Source: Rhizobium sp. ICMP 5592
GTDB lineage: Bacteria; Pseudomonadota; Alphaproteobacteria; Rhizobiales; Rhizobiaceae
Length of the DNA: 64,000 bases
Assembly (NCBI RefSeq): GCF_009498525.1
Contig: NZ_QSNT01000001.1
Coordinates: forward strand, 611,032 to 675,031
Direction: 5' to 3'
In this document: positions 57,090 to 64,000 of the stretch, one piece after another
How the letters are laid out: every line of letters begins with the position of its first letter
Numbering within the stretch: the first letter of the stretch is position 1
The notes under the pieces: model-generated
The model's database searches: none
The model's input: only the letters and a program-made list of their open reading frames with translations
Told to the model about the DNA's origin: nothing
Translations under genes and position numbers: made by a program

Positions 57090-57125
57090 AACACCCGCTG
57101 CCTGTCTGAGGCGAAGCAGCGGGTG
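57090..57125 (-). terminator. Hairpin downstream of the Gly-rich protein gene
   Basis: ACACCCGCTGC (57090-57100) and GCAGCGGGTGT (57115-57125) pair over 11 bp. It lies 60 bases past the stop of the minus-strand gene at 57186. A second hairpin lies just before it. Confidence 0.6.
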
Positions 57126-57140
57126 TCATTGGCTATTTAT

Positions 57141-57164
57141 TGGTCCGTCCCTGACGGGGCGGAC
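57141..57164 (-). terminator. Second hairpin downstream of the Gly-rich protein gene
   Basis: GGTCCGTCCC (57141-57150) and GGGGCGGACC (57155-57164) pair over 10 bp with one wobble, around a TGAC loop, 22 bases past the stop at 57186. Confidence 0.6.
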
Positions 57165-57185
57165 CGGATGTCGCCGTACAAGGCT

Positions 57186-58010
57186 TCATAAGCCGCCGGC
57201 ACTCGCGGTGCTGCGCAAGAGTTTGCAGAGACTGACGAGACCGGCATCGAAATTGCCCGAAGCCGTCACCTGACGACAGGCTATGAGCATGCGCCTCTGC
57301 TCGGCGCTGGACATGGTGCGGAACGCCGCAAGCGTGCTTCTGCTCGATCCGACACCCTGGCCGCTGCCCGATCCGGAGCCGCCAAGGCCGCCGTTTCCGC
57401 TGCCAACGCTACCGATGCCGCCGGATTCACCGGATCCGCCAGACCCTCCAGAGGATCCGCCTGACCCACCCGAGCCGCCGGAACCACCTGTTCCGCCGCC
57501 TCCAGTCCCGCCGCCACCGCTGCCGGAGCCGCCACCGATACCAACGCCGACACCCACACTCGCGCCGCCACCGCCGAGCGACACGCCGGCGCCGGCATTG
57601 ATCCCGCCGGAACCGCCGACAGATGCGCCTACGCCGGCATTGACGCCGCTGGTGGTATTTGCCGACGCGCCGAGACCGGCGTTAACACCATTGGCGCCAC
57701 CAACCGATACTCCCGCTCCGGCATTGACGCCACTGGTGGCATTTGCAGACGCACCGGCGCCGGCATTCACACCATTGCTGCCGCCGACGGATGCGCCCGC
57801 GCCCGCGTTGAGTCCGGTTGAATTCAAGCCAAGACCTGCTCCTGCCTTGATGCCGCCGACGGAAACGCCAAGGCCCACGCCAAGCCCGCGTCCGCTTGTG
57901 GATTGACTTCCTCCGTGATCTGTCCCGCCACCGGGCTCCGCATAGGCCGTCGAGGCCAATAGTAAGAATGCGGATGCGGCGACCGCTATCCGTGAAGATT
58001 GTATTCTCAT
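57186..58010 (-). CDS. Secreted Gly-rich repeat protein, 274 aa
   Basis: Exported protein with a signal peptide (MRIQSSRIAVAASAFLLLAS, cleavage after AYA). After a short linker, six tandem 14-residue repeats (about 66-149) follow the pattern G-V-N-A-G-A-G-A-S-V-G-G-S-N, alternating with an A-N-x-T-S type, for example GVNAGAGASANATS and GVNAGAGVSVGGAN. A Gly/Ser-rich linker (150-222) follows, and a compact C-terminal domain of about 50 residues contains two cysteines (LIACRQVT, SLCKLLRS). The layout suggests a beta-solenoid or spacer carrying a small disulfide domain. No enzyme motif; function unknown. Confidence 0.75.
   Translation of the reverse strand: MRIQSSRIAVAASAFLLLASTAYAEPGGGTDHGGSQSTSGRGLGVGLGVSVGGIKAGAGLGLNSTGLNAGAGASVGGSNGVNAGAGASANATSGVNAGAGVSVGGANGVNAGLGASANTTSGVNAGVGASVGGSGGINAGAGVSLGGGGASVGVGVGIGGGSGSGGGGTGGGGTGGSGGSGGSGGSSGGSGGSGESGGIGSVGSGNGGLGGSGSGSGQGVGSSRSTLAAFRTMSSAEQRRMLIACRQVTASGNFDAGLVSLCKLLRSTASAGGL
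57564..57815 (-). repeat. Six tandem 42-bp coding repeats
   Basis: Encodes the 14-residue repeats of the Gly-rich protein. Units alternate between two types, giving an apparent 84-bp super-repeat, which suggests expansion by duplication of pairs. The repeats diverge enough to be long established. Confidence 0.7.
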
Positions 58011-58331
58011 GACTTCTCTCCGTTTCAGTTCAGGCCAGCAAAGCGGGCCAGTTTCTGATGCCGGAGCGCGCGCACCGTAGAGTTGGAATGAACGGGCGAG
58101 TTTAGTAAGCCTTTCCTCCCAAGACTAAATATTAGGATAGTCTTAATTTTTAACTCGGCAATAAGAATCTCGCGGATGGCTTGTAGAGTGCCTGCTGCGT
58201 TACAACGGCCAATGTCATGTCCGAGATCGTGCTTGCTCCCATCTTGCCTTCTGGCAGGTTGAGCAGGGATTGAGCTTGGTCGGATCGTGGCCCATCTTGG
58301 GATCGACGATCTGATTCAAAAAGGCATTGTA
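58011..58331. other. Divergent intergenic region
   Basis: A 321-base gap between the Gly-rich gene and the nucleotidyltransferase-fold gene. It contains an AT-rich segment around 58110-58165 that could hold promoters in either direction. No other ORF with a good start. Confidence 0.4.
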
Positions 58332-58940
58332 ATGAGCGACAAACTGTTCTTGAAATTGCAGTCGATCGTGATGGAAAGCCCTGTACTTTCTCCACTCCTT
58401 CATAAGTGGGAAGCAATAGCTCTTCCGGACGCCTGGCTTGTTGCCGGTGCTGTTGCGCAAACGGTCTGGAACCACGCTTTCGGTTTGCCTCTCGCCCATG
58501 GCATCAATGATATCGATATTGTTTACTTCGACGATGCCGATCTCTCTGAAGAGGCGGAGACAGCGCATTCACTCCGGATCCGATCCCTCTTCTCTGATTT
58601 GCCTGTTTGGATAGATGTGAAGAACGAAGCCAGGGTACATTTGTGGTACGAGGCCAAGTTCGGATATGCGATCGATCCGTATAGATCGGTGACAGACGCG
58701 ATCATGACATTCCCAACAACTGCGACTGCCGTGGGTCTTCGGCCCAGCAACGACGGCATGGCGCTCTGCGCACCCTATGGGCTTTCGGATCTGCTCGAAG
58801 CGATCGTTCGTCCGAACAAGAGACAGATCACACCCGAGATATACGCCGGGAAAGTCGATCGATGGGTGGCACTATGGCCAGGACTCACGATAATCGATTG
58901 GGACAGCGGAACGTCTGACAAAGCGACCTTGTTCACGTAG
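58332..58940 (+). CDS. Nucleotidyltransferase-fold protein, 202 aa
   Basis: Protein of the NTP_transf_6 type (uncharacterised nucleotidyltransferase family). DAWLVAGAVAQTVWNHAFG (about 35-53) is the G-x-x-Q motif and INDIDIVYFDD (about 58-68) the acidic D-x-D pair that binds metal. It lacks other domains. AAAAGG lies 7 bases before the ATG at 58332. It stands alone, convergent with the GNAT/pepT pair. The family is of unknown substrate; no antitoxin-like partner is present next to it. Confidence 0.8.
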   Translation: MSDKLFLKLQSIVMESPVLSPLLHKWEAIALPDAWLVAGAVAQTVWNHAFGLPLAHGINDIDIVYFDDADLSEEAETAHSLRIRSLFSDLPVWIDVKNEARVHLWYEAKFGYAIDPYRSVTDAIMTFPTTATAVGLRPSNDGMALCAPYGLSDLLEAIVRPNKRQITPEIYAGKVDRWVALWPGLTIIDWDSGTSDKATLFT

Positions 58941-58956
58941 TCGGCAGGCAGGCTCT

Positions 58957-59451
58957 TTAGTGTCCGAATGCCGGCGCGAATTGCAGCGCTCCGTTCGGGA
59001 TGGGACCTCGAAGAACGAGCCGCTGGATGTATTTCGTATCCAGATCCTGATAGGTCAGCCGCCCGTCGCTTTCGAAGCCCGCGCGGCTGTAGATGTCAGG
59101 ATTGCCGATGAGGGCGCATCCGCTTGCGCCCATTTCGTCCAGAAGTTCCAGCCCCTTGGCAATAAGTGCCTTACCAATGCCTTGCCGTTGTCTCTCTGGC
59201 GCAACCGATATCGGGCCGAGCCCGAACCAACCATTATGCACGCCATCGATCGTTACCCGCGAAAACGCGACATGGCCCAGAATCTTGCCGTCTTCCTCGG
59301 CGATCAGCGAGATCGTCAGGTCGCCGGCCGCACGAAGCGCGCGCAGAATGTCCGCCTCGGTATCGTCGCTGAACGGCATCGGCTTGAACGCGGTCCATGT
59401 CAGATCATGGATCGCGTCTACATCCTCAGGCATCTCGTGTCGGATCAGCAT
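58957..59451 (-). CDS. GNAT-family N-acetyltransferase
   Basis: Acetyl-CoA-dependent N-acetyltransferase of 164 residues. Motif A is ISVAPERQRQGIGKALIAKG (about 80-99) with the Q-x-x-G-I-G pyrophosphate loop; EMGASGCALIGNPDIYSRAGF continues the core. I chose ATG 59451 (AGGG 9 bases upstream) over 59457. It follows peptidase T closely: the pepT stop at 59463 is 12 bases upstream of the start. Acceptor substrate unknown. Confidence 0.9.
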   Translation of the reverse strand: MLIRHEMPEDVDAIHDLTWTAFKPMPFSDDTEADILRALRAAGDLTISLIAEEDGKILGHVAFSRVTIDGVHNGWFGLGPISVAPERQRQGIGKALIAKGLELLDEMGASGCALIGNPDIYSRAGFESDGRLTYQDLDTKYIQRLVLRGPIPNGALQFAPAFGH

Positions 59452-59462
59452 CTGCATCAACC

Positions 59463-60695
59463 CTAAGCGCGTTCCGCCCAGATTTTCGCAAGTTCGACGA
59501 TCGTCTTGACCGCCCGTTCCATGTCCTGCCGGCTTACCCATTCGAGCGGCGAGTGGAAGGCGTGGCCGCCGGCGAAGATATTGGCGCAGGGTAGGCCCAT
59601 GAAGGACAGCCGCGAGCCGTCGGTGCCGCCGCGAATGCTGCCGCGCACGGGCGTCATGCCGGCGCGCCGGACGGCCTCCATGGCATAATCGACGATCTCC
59701 GGATGCCGGTCGAGGATAGTCTTCATGTTGCGGTATTGCTGCTTGATCTTGAAGGTGTAGGAGGAGCCGGGATAGCCCGCCATCACATCCTTGACGATCG
59801 ACTCGAGCGTGACTTCCTTGGTTGCCAGCCCCTCGTCGTTGAAGTCGCGGATGATGAAGCCGAGGGATGCCTTTTCCATCGAGCCGGTCACGCCGGTTGG
59901 ATGAATGAAACCGTCCCGGCCCGCCGTGGTTTCCGGCGCCGTATCCCTGGGCAGGCGGTCGATGATGGCACCGGCGATCTTGATGGCGTTTTCCATCTTG
60001 TCCTTGGCGAAACCGGGATGGATGGCCACCCCCTGGATAGCAATCTCGACGCCGTCGGCCGAGAAGGTCTCGTCCTCGACATGGCCGGCCGTTTCGCCAT
60101 CCATGGTGTAGGCGAAAGCGGCGCCGAGCTTTGCCAGATCGACCTTGTCGACTCCGCGACCGATTTCCTCGTCGGTCGTGAACAGGAGCTTGATGGTTCC
60201 GTGCTTGATCTCGGGATTGTCGATGAGGAACTGCGCCGCCGTGATGATCTCGGCAAGGCCGGCCTTGTCGTCGGCGCCGAGCAAAGTTGTGCCGTCGGAG
60301 GTGATGATGTCGTTGCCGATCTGGTTGCCGAGCTCCGGATTGTCGCCGACACGGATGATCTGCTGCGGGTCGCCCGGAAGCTGGATGTCGCCGCCGCCGT
60401 AGTTGCGCAGGATCTGCGGCTTTACGTTCGTTCCCGTGAAGTCGGGCGCGGTGTCCATGTGTGAGCAGAAGCAGATGGTGGGGACCGGCTTGTCGACGTT
60501 GGACGGAATGGTCGCATAGACATAGCCGTGTTCGTCGAGATGCGCGTCAGTGAGACCTATCGCCAGCAAATCCTCCACCAGGACACGGCCGAGGTTCTTC
60601 TGCTTTTCGGTGGAGGGCTGTGTCGATGAGGTGGGATCGGATTGGGTGTCGATAACGACGTAGCGAAGGAAGCGGTCGGTGACGGTGTCGGTCAT
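59463..60695 (-). CDS. pepT: Peptidase T (tripeptidase)
   Basis: Zinc tripeptidase of the M20 family, 410 residues, removing the N-terminal residue from tripeptides in the cytosol. Metal ligands lie in FCSHMDTAPDF (His and Asp), LLGADDKAG, FTTDEEIGRG with the catalytic Glu, YTMDGE and the C-terminal AFHSPLEW. GGTDGSRLSFMGLPCANI is a conserved substrate motif. The ATG at 60695 is chosen on the family N-terminus (TDRFLRYVVIDTQSD). First gene of a pair with the GNAT enzyme. Confidence 0.95.
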   Translation of the reverse strand: MTDTVTDRFLRYVVIDTQSDPTSSTQPSTEKQKNLGRVLVEDLLAIGLTDAHLDEHGYVYATIPSNVDKPVPTICFCSHMDTAPDFTGTNVKPQILRNYGGGDIQLPGDPQQIIRVGDNPELGNQIGNDIITSDGTTLLGADDKAGLAEIITAAQFLIDNPEIKHGTIKLLFTTDEEIGRGVDKVDLAKLGAAFAYTMDGETAGHVEDETFSADGVEIAIQGVAIHPGFAKDKMENAIKIAGAIIDRLPRDTAPETTAGRDGFIHPTGVTGSMEKASLGFIIRDFNDEGLATKEVTLESIVKDVMAGYPGSSYTFKIKQQYRNMKTILDRHPEIVDYAMEAVRRAGMTPVRGSIRGGTDGSRLSFMGLPCANIFAGGHAFHSPLEWVSRQDMERAVKTIVELAKIWAERA

Positions 60696-60837
60696 GAGCT
60701 CGGGTCCAATATGTGGGCGTCGGTTATCGACAGCTATAGCCTCCGACGGCGTCATCGTGAATCCCTTTTCGCTTTGGGACTGCGTTTTGTCTGCGTGGCA
60801 GGGCGGTCAAATTTCAATGCAAGCACCTACACCTGGC

Positions 60838-61758
60838 TCAGTTCGGCATAGGTGGCTGTTCCGGCTGCTTCCAGGTTGTTAGAAGCATGTCGATGAAGCG
60901 GTCGGCCGCCGGAGACAGGGTGGCACTCCTGCGCCGAACGATGCCGATCGTCCGGGTAACGACCGGATTGACGATCGGCCGGGTGACGAGAAACGGGTGG
61001 TCTTCCTGGGGCGTGGCGAGCCTTGGAAGCACGGAAATTCCCAATCCCGCCTCGACCAGTCCGAGCGAGGTATTCAAATGGGTGACCTCGTAGAACCAGC
61101 TTAGCTTCAGGTTTGCGCGGGCAAGTGCTGCATCGAGCAATGTGCGGTTGCCGCTGGAGCGATCGACCATGACGAGAGGGTGGCCTTCGAGCTGATCCCA
61201 TTGAATTTCGTTAAAGGCGGCGAGCGGATGGTCCTTGCGCATGGCCAGTACGAACGGATCGTCGATCAATGGCTCGAATGCCAGATCGGGATCGGAGTTG
61301 CCCATCAGGTTGATGCCGAATTCGACCTCTCCGCGGGCGACGGCCTGGAGGCCCTCATTGGCGGTCAGATCTCGGATTCTGAGCCGGATGTGAGGATAGT
61401 CGCGGCCAAAGGTGCGAATGACGGTTGGGAGAAAGTAGAAGGCGGCGGTCGGCACGCAGGCCATGGTTATCAATCCGCGCCGCTGCGACCCGCTGTCCTT
61501 GATGGCAAACAGCGAGCCGTCGAATTCCTCCAGCATGCGCCGGACGAGAGGGATCATTTCCTGACCGGTGGCCGTCGGCGCAACATGCCGGGTGGTCCTG
61601 TCGAGCAGCGGCGCGCCGATCGATTGTTCCAGTTTCTGGATGCGGCGCGTCAAGGCCGGCTGCGAGATATGCAAGGCTTCCGCGGCGCGATGAAAGCTTT
61701 CGAGCTCGACCACGGCCTGGAATGCGCGAAGGTCCAAAATCTCACAATTGATGCTCAT
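60838..61758 (-). CDS. LysR-family regulator
   Basis: LysR regulator of 306 residues, divergent from the tautomerase/binding protein operon. It begins MSINCEILDLRAFQAVVELE with the HTH SFHRAAEALHISQPALTRRI (about 21-40) and an effector domain beyond 90. GGAGGG lies 11 bases upstream of the ATG at 61758; the upstream extension is not coding. In gallate clusters of Pseudomonas a LysR regulator (GalR) sits next to the tautomerase gene galD, a similar arrangement. Ligand unproven. Confidence 0.9.
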   Translation of the reverse strand: MSINCEILDLRAFQAVVELESFHRAAEALHISQPALTRRIQKLEQSIGAPLLDRTTRHVAPTATGQEMIPLVRRMLEEFDGSLFAIKDSGSQRRGLITMACVPTAAFYFLPTVIRTFGRDYPHIRLRIRDLTANEGLQAVARGEVEFGINLMGNSDPDLAFEPLIDDPFVLAMRKDHPLAAFNEIQWDQLEGHPLVMVDRSSGNRTLLDAALARANLKLSWFYEVTHLNTSLGLVEAGLGISVLPRLATPQEDHPFLVTRPIVNPVVTRTIGIVRRRSATLSPAADRFIDMLLTTWKQPEQPPMPN

Positions 61759-61804
61759 AATGAAATAATCCCTCCGAAAATTGCATTTCACAAATAATCC
61801 GCTA

Positions 61805-61819
61805 TTGCGCATATTGCAA
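61805..61819. promoter_or_regulatory. LysR-box-like palindrome
   Basis: TTGCGCATATTGCAA contains T-N11-A with TTGC/GCAA arms, 46 bases upstream of the tautomerase start and 47 bases from the LysR start. Fits an activation site for the divergent regulator. Confidence 0.45.
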
Positions 61820-61864
61820 CAAGTTGGTGGATTGATCCACTTCATGCAACTTGGAAGGTCGGTT

Positions 61865-62947
61865 ATGAACGATTTGGTGCGGATTCCTTGCGTCTTGATG
61901 CGCGGCGGAACCTCGCGGGGGCCGTTCTTCCTGAGCGCGGACCTGCCGCCGGACGCCGCCAGCCGCGATGCGGCCTTGCTGTCGATCATGGGGTCGGGTC
62001 ATCCGCTGCAAATCGATGGCATAGGGGGTGGAAATCCCGTCACCTCGAAGGTGGCGATCATCGGTCCGCCGAGCGTCGCGGGCGCCGATGTCGACTATCT
62101 GTTCGCTCAGGTTCGGACCGACCGGCAGATCGTCGACTACTCACCGAACTGCGGAAACATGTTGGCGGCCGTCGGGCCGTTCTCCATCGAGGCCGGTCTG
62201 GTGAAAGCCGGGACGGCCGAAACGCTCGTACGTATCCATAACGTCAACACCGGCAAGGTGATAGAGGCGAAAGTGCCGACCCGCAACGGCGAGGTGACCT
62301 ATCTCGGCGATGCCTCGATTGACGGCGTGCCGGGACTTGCCGCACCGATCGCGCTCACCTTTCTCGATGCCGCGGGCGCCAAGACCGGCAAGTTGCTTCC
62401 GAGCGGCCATGCGTCGGATGTCATCGACGGCCTCAGGGTGACGATCATCGATTGCGCCATACCCATGGTGCTGATACGCGCCGCCGATCTCGGCGTGACC
62501 GGATATGAAGACGCCGCCACACTGTCCGGAAATACCGGGCTGATCGCGCGCATGTCGGCGATTCGCATTCAGGCCGGTGAGATCATGGGCATGGGCGATG
62601 TGTCCGACAAGGTCATTCCGAAGCCGGTCCTGATCGCGCCACCGCAGAAGGGCGGCACACTTGCGGTTCGTTACTTCATGCCGAATGATTGCCATCCCGC
62701 CCTTGCGACGACGGGTGCGGTCGGCATAGCAACTGCCGTTGTCACGCCGGGGACGATTGCGGCCGATCTTACCGGCGGCGCATCTCTTCCGACGACCGTG
62801 CGGCTCGAACATCCGGGCGGCCGTCTCGACGTAGAGCTGGAGACGCGCGCCGGCGCGACCATCGCCGGTCTCGTGCGAACCGCGCGTCGCCTTTTTGAGG
62901 GTTACGCATTTGCCAAGCCCGCCGACTTCGCCGAACACGCGGCTTAA
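61865..62947 (+). CDS. PrpF-family isomerase, 4-oxalomesaconate tautomerase-like
   Basis: Isomerase/tautomerase of 360 residues, the length of GalD (4-oxalomesaconate tautomerase) of the gallate pathway; PrpF in 2-methylcitrate metabolism is the other known function of the family. It starts LVRIPCVLMRGGTSRGPFFL; DYSPNCGNMLAAVGPFSIEAG and YFMPNDCHPALATTGAVGIA are the paired family motifs with conserved cysteines. GGAAGG lies 6 bases before the ATG. Divergent from a LysR regulator and followed by an ABC binding-protein gene, so keto/dicarboxylate breakdown is likely. No prpC/prpD is visible. Confidence 0.85.
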   Translation: MNDLVRIPCVLMRGGTSRGPFFLSADLPPDAASRDAALLSIMGSGHPLQIDGIGGGNPVTSKVAIIGPPSVAGADVDYLFAQVRTDRQIVDYSPNCGNMLAAVGPFSIEAGLVKAGTAETLVRIHNVNTGKVIEAKVPTRNGEVTYLGDASIDGVPGLAAPIALTFLDAAGAKTGKLLPSGHASDVIDGLRVTIIDCAIPMVLIRAADLGVTGYEDAATLSGNTGLIARMSAIRIQAGEIMGMGDVSDKVIPKPVLIAPPQKGGTLAVRYFMPNDCHPALATTGAVGIATAVVTPGTIAADLTGGASLPTTVRLEHPGGRLDVELETRAGATIAGLVRTARRLFEGYAFAKPADFAEHAA

Positions 62948-62997
62948 ACCATTACCAATCGATCCGGTGAGGACCGGATATTTAGGGAGGAAATTCC

Positions 62998-63999
62998 ATG
63001 CGCAATTGTCTGCTTGCGGCAACCGCCGTCATGGCGCTTGCTACCGCCGCCCATGCCGAACCGGTTCGGATGAGCGTCGGCTCCTATAATCTCAACAACC
63101 TGCCGTTCCCCGTTGCCGAAAGCCTTGGCTTCTACAAGGAGGAGGGGCTGGAGGTGACCACGGAGAATTTCGCTCAAGGGGGCTCCAAGGTCCTTCAGGC
63201 CCTCGTCGCGGGTTCGACTGACGTTGCCGTCGGCTTTTACGATCACACGATCCAGATGCAATCGCAGGGCAAGCATGTCGTCGGCTTTGTTCAGCTCGCC
63301 CGCAATTCGGGACTGGTCCTTGTCGGAAAGAACGACAGTGATTTCGATCCGGCCAAACCGGCAACGATCAAGGGAAAGAGCATCGGCATCACGGCACCGG
63401 GCTCGTCGTCCGATTTCTTCATTCGTTACTATCTTCAGCAGCATGGACTGACCGAAAACGACATCTCGATCATCGGCGTCGGCTCCGGCGCGGCGGCGGT
63501 TGCGGCCTTGCAGCAGGGCAAGGTCGATCTCCTCGTCAATTACGATCCGGCGGCGACGATCGTTGTCGAGCGCGGCATCGGCAAGATCCTGATCGACGCG
63601 CGCAGCGATGAGGGCGCCAAGGCCGTCTATGGCGGTATCTATCCGACCTCGGTTCTCTATGCCAACCAGGCCTACATCGAAGCCCATCCAGAGGTTATCC
63701 AAAAGGTCACCAACGCCACGTTGAAGGCGCTGCACTGGATGAAAAATCACACGGCAGCCGAAATCGTCGAGCAGCTCCCGGACGATTTCGTCTCCGGCGA
63801 CAAGGCGACCTACATCAAGGCGGTCGAGAACGCCAAGGCGATCTTCTCGAAGGACGGCCTGTTCGTCGCGCAAGATACCGAGATGCCGCTCGCCGTTCTG
63901 AAGAGCTTCAACGAGAGCGTTCATAAGGCGACTATCGATCTCAACGCTACCTACACGAACAAGTTCGTAGAGGCCGCAGCCCAGCGCGTCGCCAACTAG
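62998..63999 (+). CDS. ABC transporter substrate-binding protein, SsuA/NMT1 type
   Basis: Periplasmic solute receptor of 333 residues. A short signal peptide (MRNCLLAATAVMALATAAHA) precedes a domain of the nitrate/sulfonate/taurine-binding (NMT1-like) family: AESLGFYKEEGLEVT (about 40-54) and DVAVGFYDHTIQMQ are typical. GGGAGG lies 7 bases before the ATG. The gene ends inside the window; permease and ATPase genes are expected just beyond the right edge. Its place behind the GalD-like gene suggests that it collects an aromatic or carboxylate feeding that enzyme. Ligand unproven. Confidence 0.88.
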   Translation: MRNCLLAATAVMALATAAHAEPVRMSVGSYNLNNLPFPVAESLGFYKEEGLEVTTENFAQGGSKVLQALVAGSTDVAVGFYDHTIQMQSQGKHVVGFVQLARNSGLVLVGKNDSDFDPAKPATIKGKSIGITAPGSSSDFFIRYYLQQHGLTENDISIIGVGSGAAAVAALQQGKVDLLVNYDPAATIVVERGIGKILIDARSDEGAKAVYGGIYPTSVLYANQAYIEAHPEVIQKVTNATLKALHWMKNHTAAEIVEQLPDDFVSGDKATYIKAVENAKAIFSKDGLFVAQDTEMPLAVLKSFNESVHKATIDLNATYTNKFVEAAAQRVAN

Positions 64000-64000
64000 G

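Larger units (their letters stand above)
56718..57185. other. Intergenic region with two terminator-like hairpins
   Basis: A 468-base gap. The right side holds two hairpins serving the Gly-rich gene on the minus strand. A frame from 56720 to 57109 on the plus strand has no ribosome binding site and odd composition, so it is not called. Confidence 0.45.

Noticed and set aside
57283..57906. Proline-rich plus-strand frame opposite the Gly-rich protein
   Set aside because: It is the antisense of Gly/Ser codons and has no signal or start region; the minus-strand protein has a signal peptide and repeats.

Overview
The window looks like a high-GC alphaproteobacterial replicon from a Rhizobiaceae-type organism (Rhizobium, Shinella or Agrobacterium relatives). 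The evidence is the compact thiC-thiO-thiS-thiG-thiE operon behind a TPP riboswitch, the density of amino-acid ABC importers and LysR regulators, and the gene styles overall. No rRNA, tRNA, CRISPR array, transposase or phage gene was seen. The mix of catabolic and transport modules suggests an accessory part of a chromosome or a chromid/megaplasmid; that is inference.

Layout. 1-5.2 kb: the start of a long tail-specific protease (prc, cut by the window edge), an unrecognised protein, then a same-strand group of two unrecognised proteins (one secreted) and a small XRE regulator with a 14-bp inverted repeat just upstream of its start. 5.2-12.9 kb: argP/lysE-type regulator-exporter pair, a LysR regulator divergent from a dioxygenase-DoxX-azoreductase run, a CPA1 Na+/H+ antiporter, an exported flavodoxin and a small TTG-start protein. 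13.4-20.1 kb: RND efflux adaptor and pump followed by an OmpR-type two-component system. 20.2-24.8 kb: thiamine operon on the minus strand with a TPP aptamer and a hairpin that masks the thiC ribosome binding site.

24.9-30.5 kb: a GntR-like LacI regulator with a small dimeric-barrel protein, divergent from a polar-solute ABC importer plus a 2-hydroxyacid dehydrogenase. The gap between them carries two copies of a gluconate-repressor-like operator, so the module may handle a sugar acid or hydroxy acid rather than an amino acid. 30.6-39.9 kb: an exported alpha/beta hydrolase, a GcvA-like LysR regulator, and a divergent operon of binding protein, Asp/Glu-racemase-like enzyme, permease, ATPase and DadA-like oxidase. 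After these come an Lrp regulator, a saccharopine-dehydrogenase-like enzyme and a periplasmic protein resembling cyclohexadienyl dehydratase.

40.1-51.9 kb: aldo/keto reductase-SDR-drug exporter operon, a cupin with divergent LysR, an exported tandem carboxymuconolactone-decarboxylase-fold protein, a PaoABC-type molybdenum aldehyde oxidoreductase operon, an MFS transporter and a Crp/Fnr regulator. 52-59 kb: a secreted protein with a His-rich tail behind an FNR/FixK-like box, an MHS-family transporter with a large extra loop domain, a glycosyltransferase-like protein, a Ser-rich coiled-coil protein, a secreted Gly-rich protein built on 14-residue repeats, and an orphan nucleotidyltransferase-fold protein. 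59-64 kb: GNAT acetyltransferase and peptidase T, then a LysR regulator divergent from a PrpF/GalD-type tautomerase and an SsuA/NMT1-type binding protein, probably the start of an uptake and catabolism operon that continues past the window.
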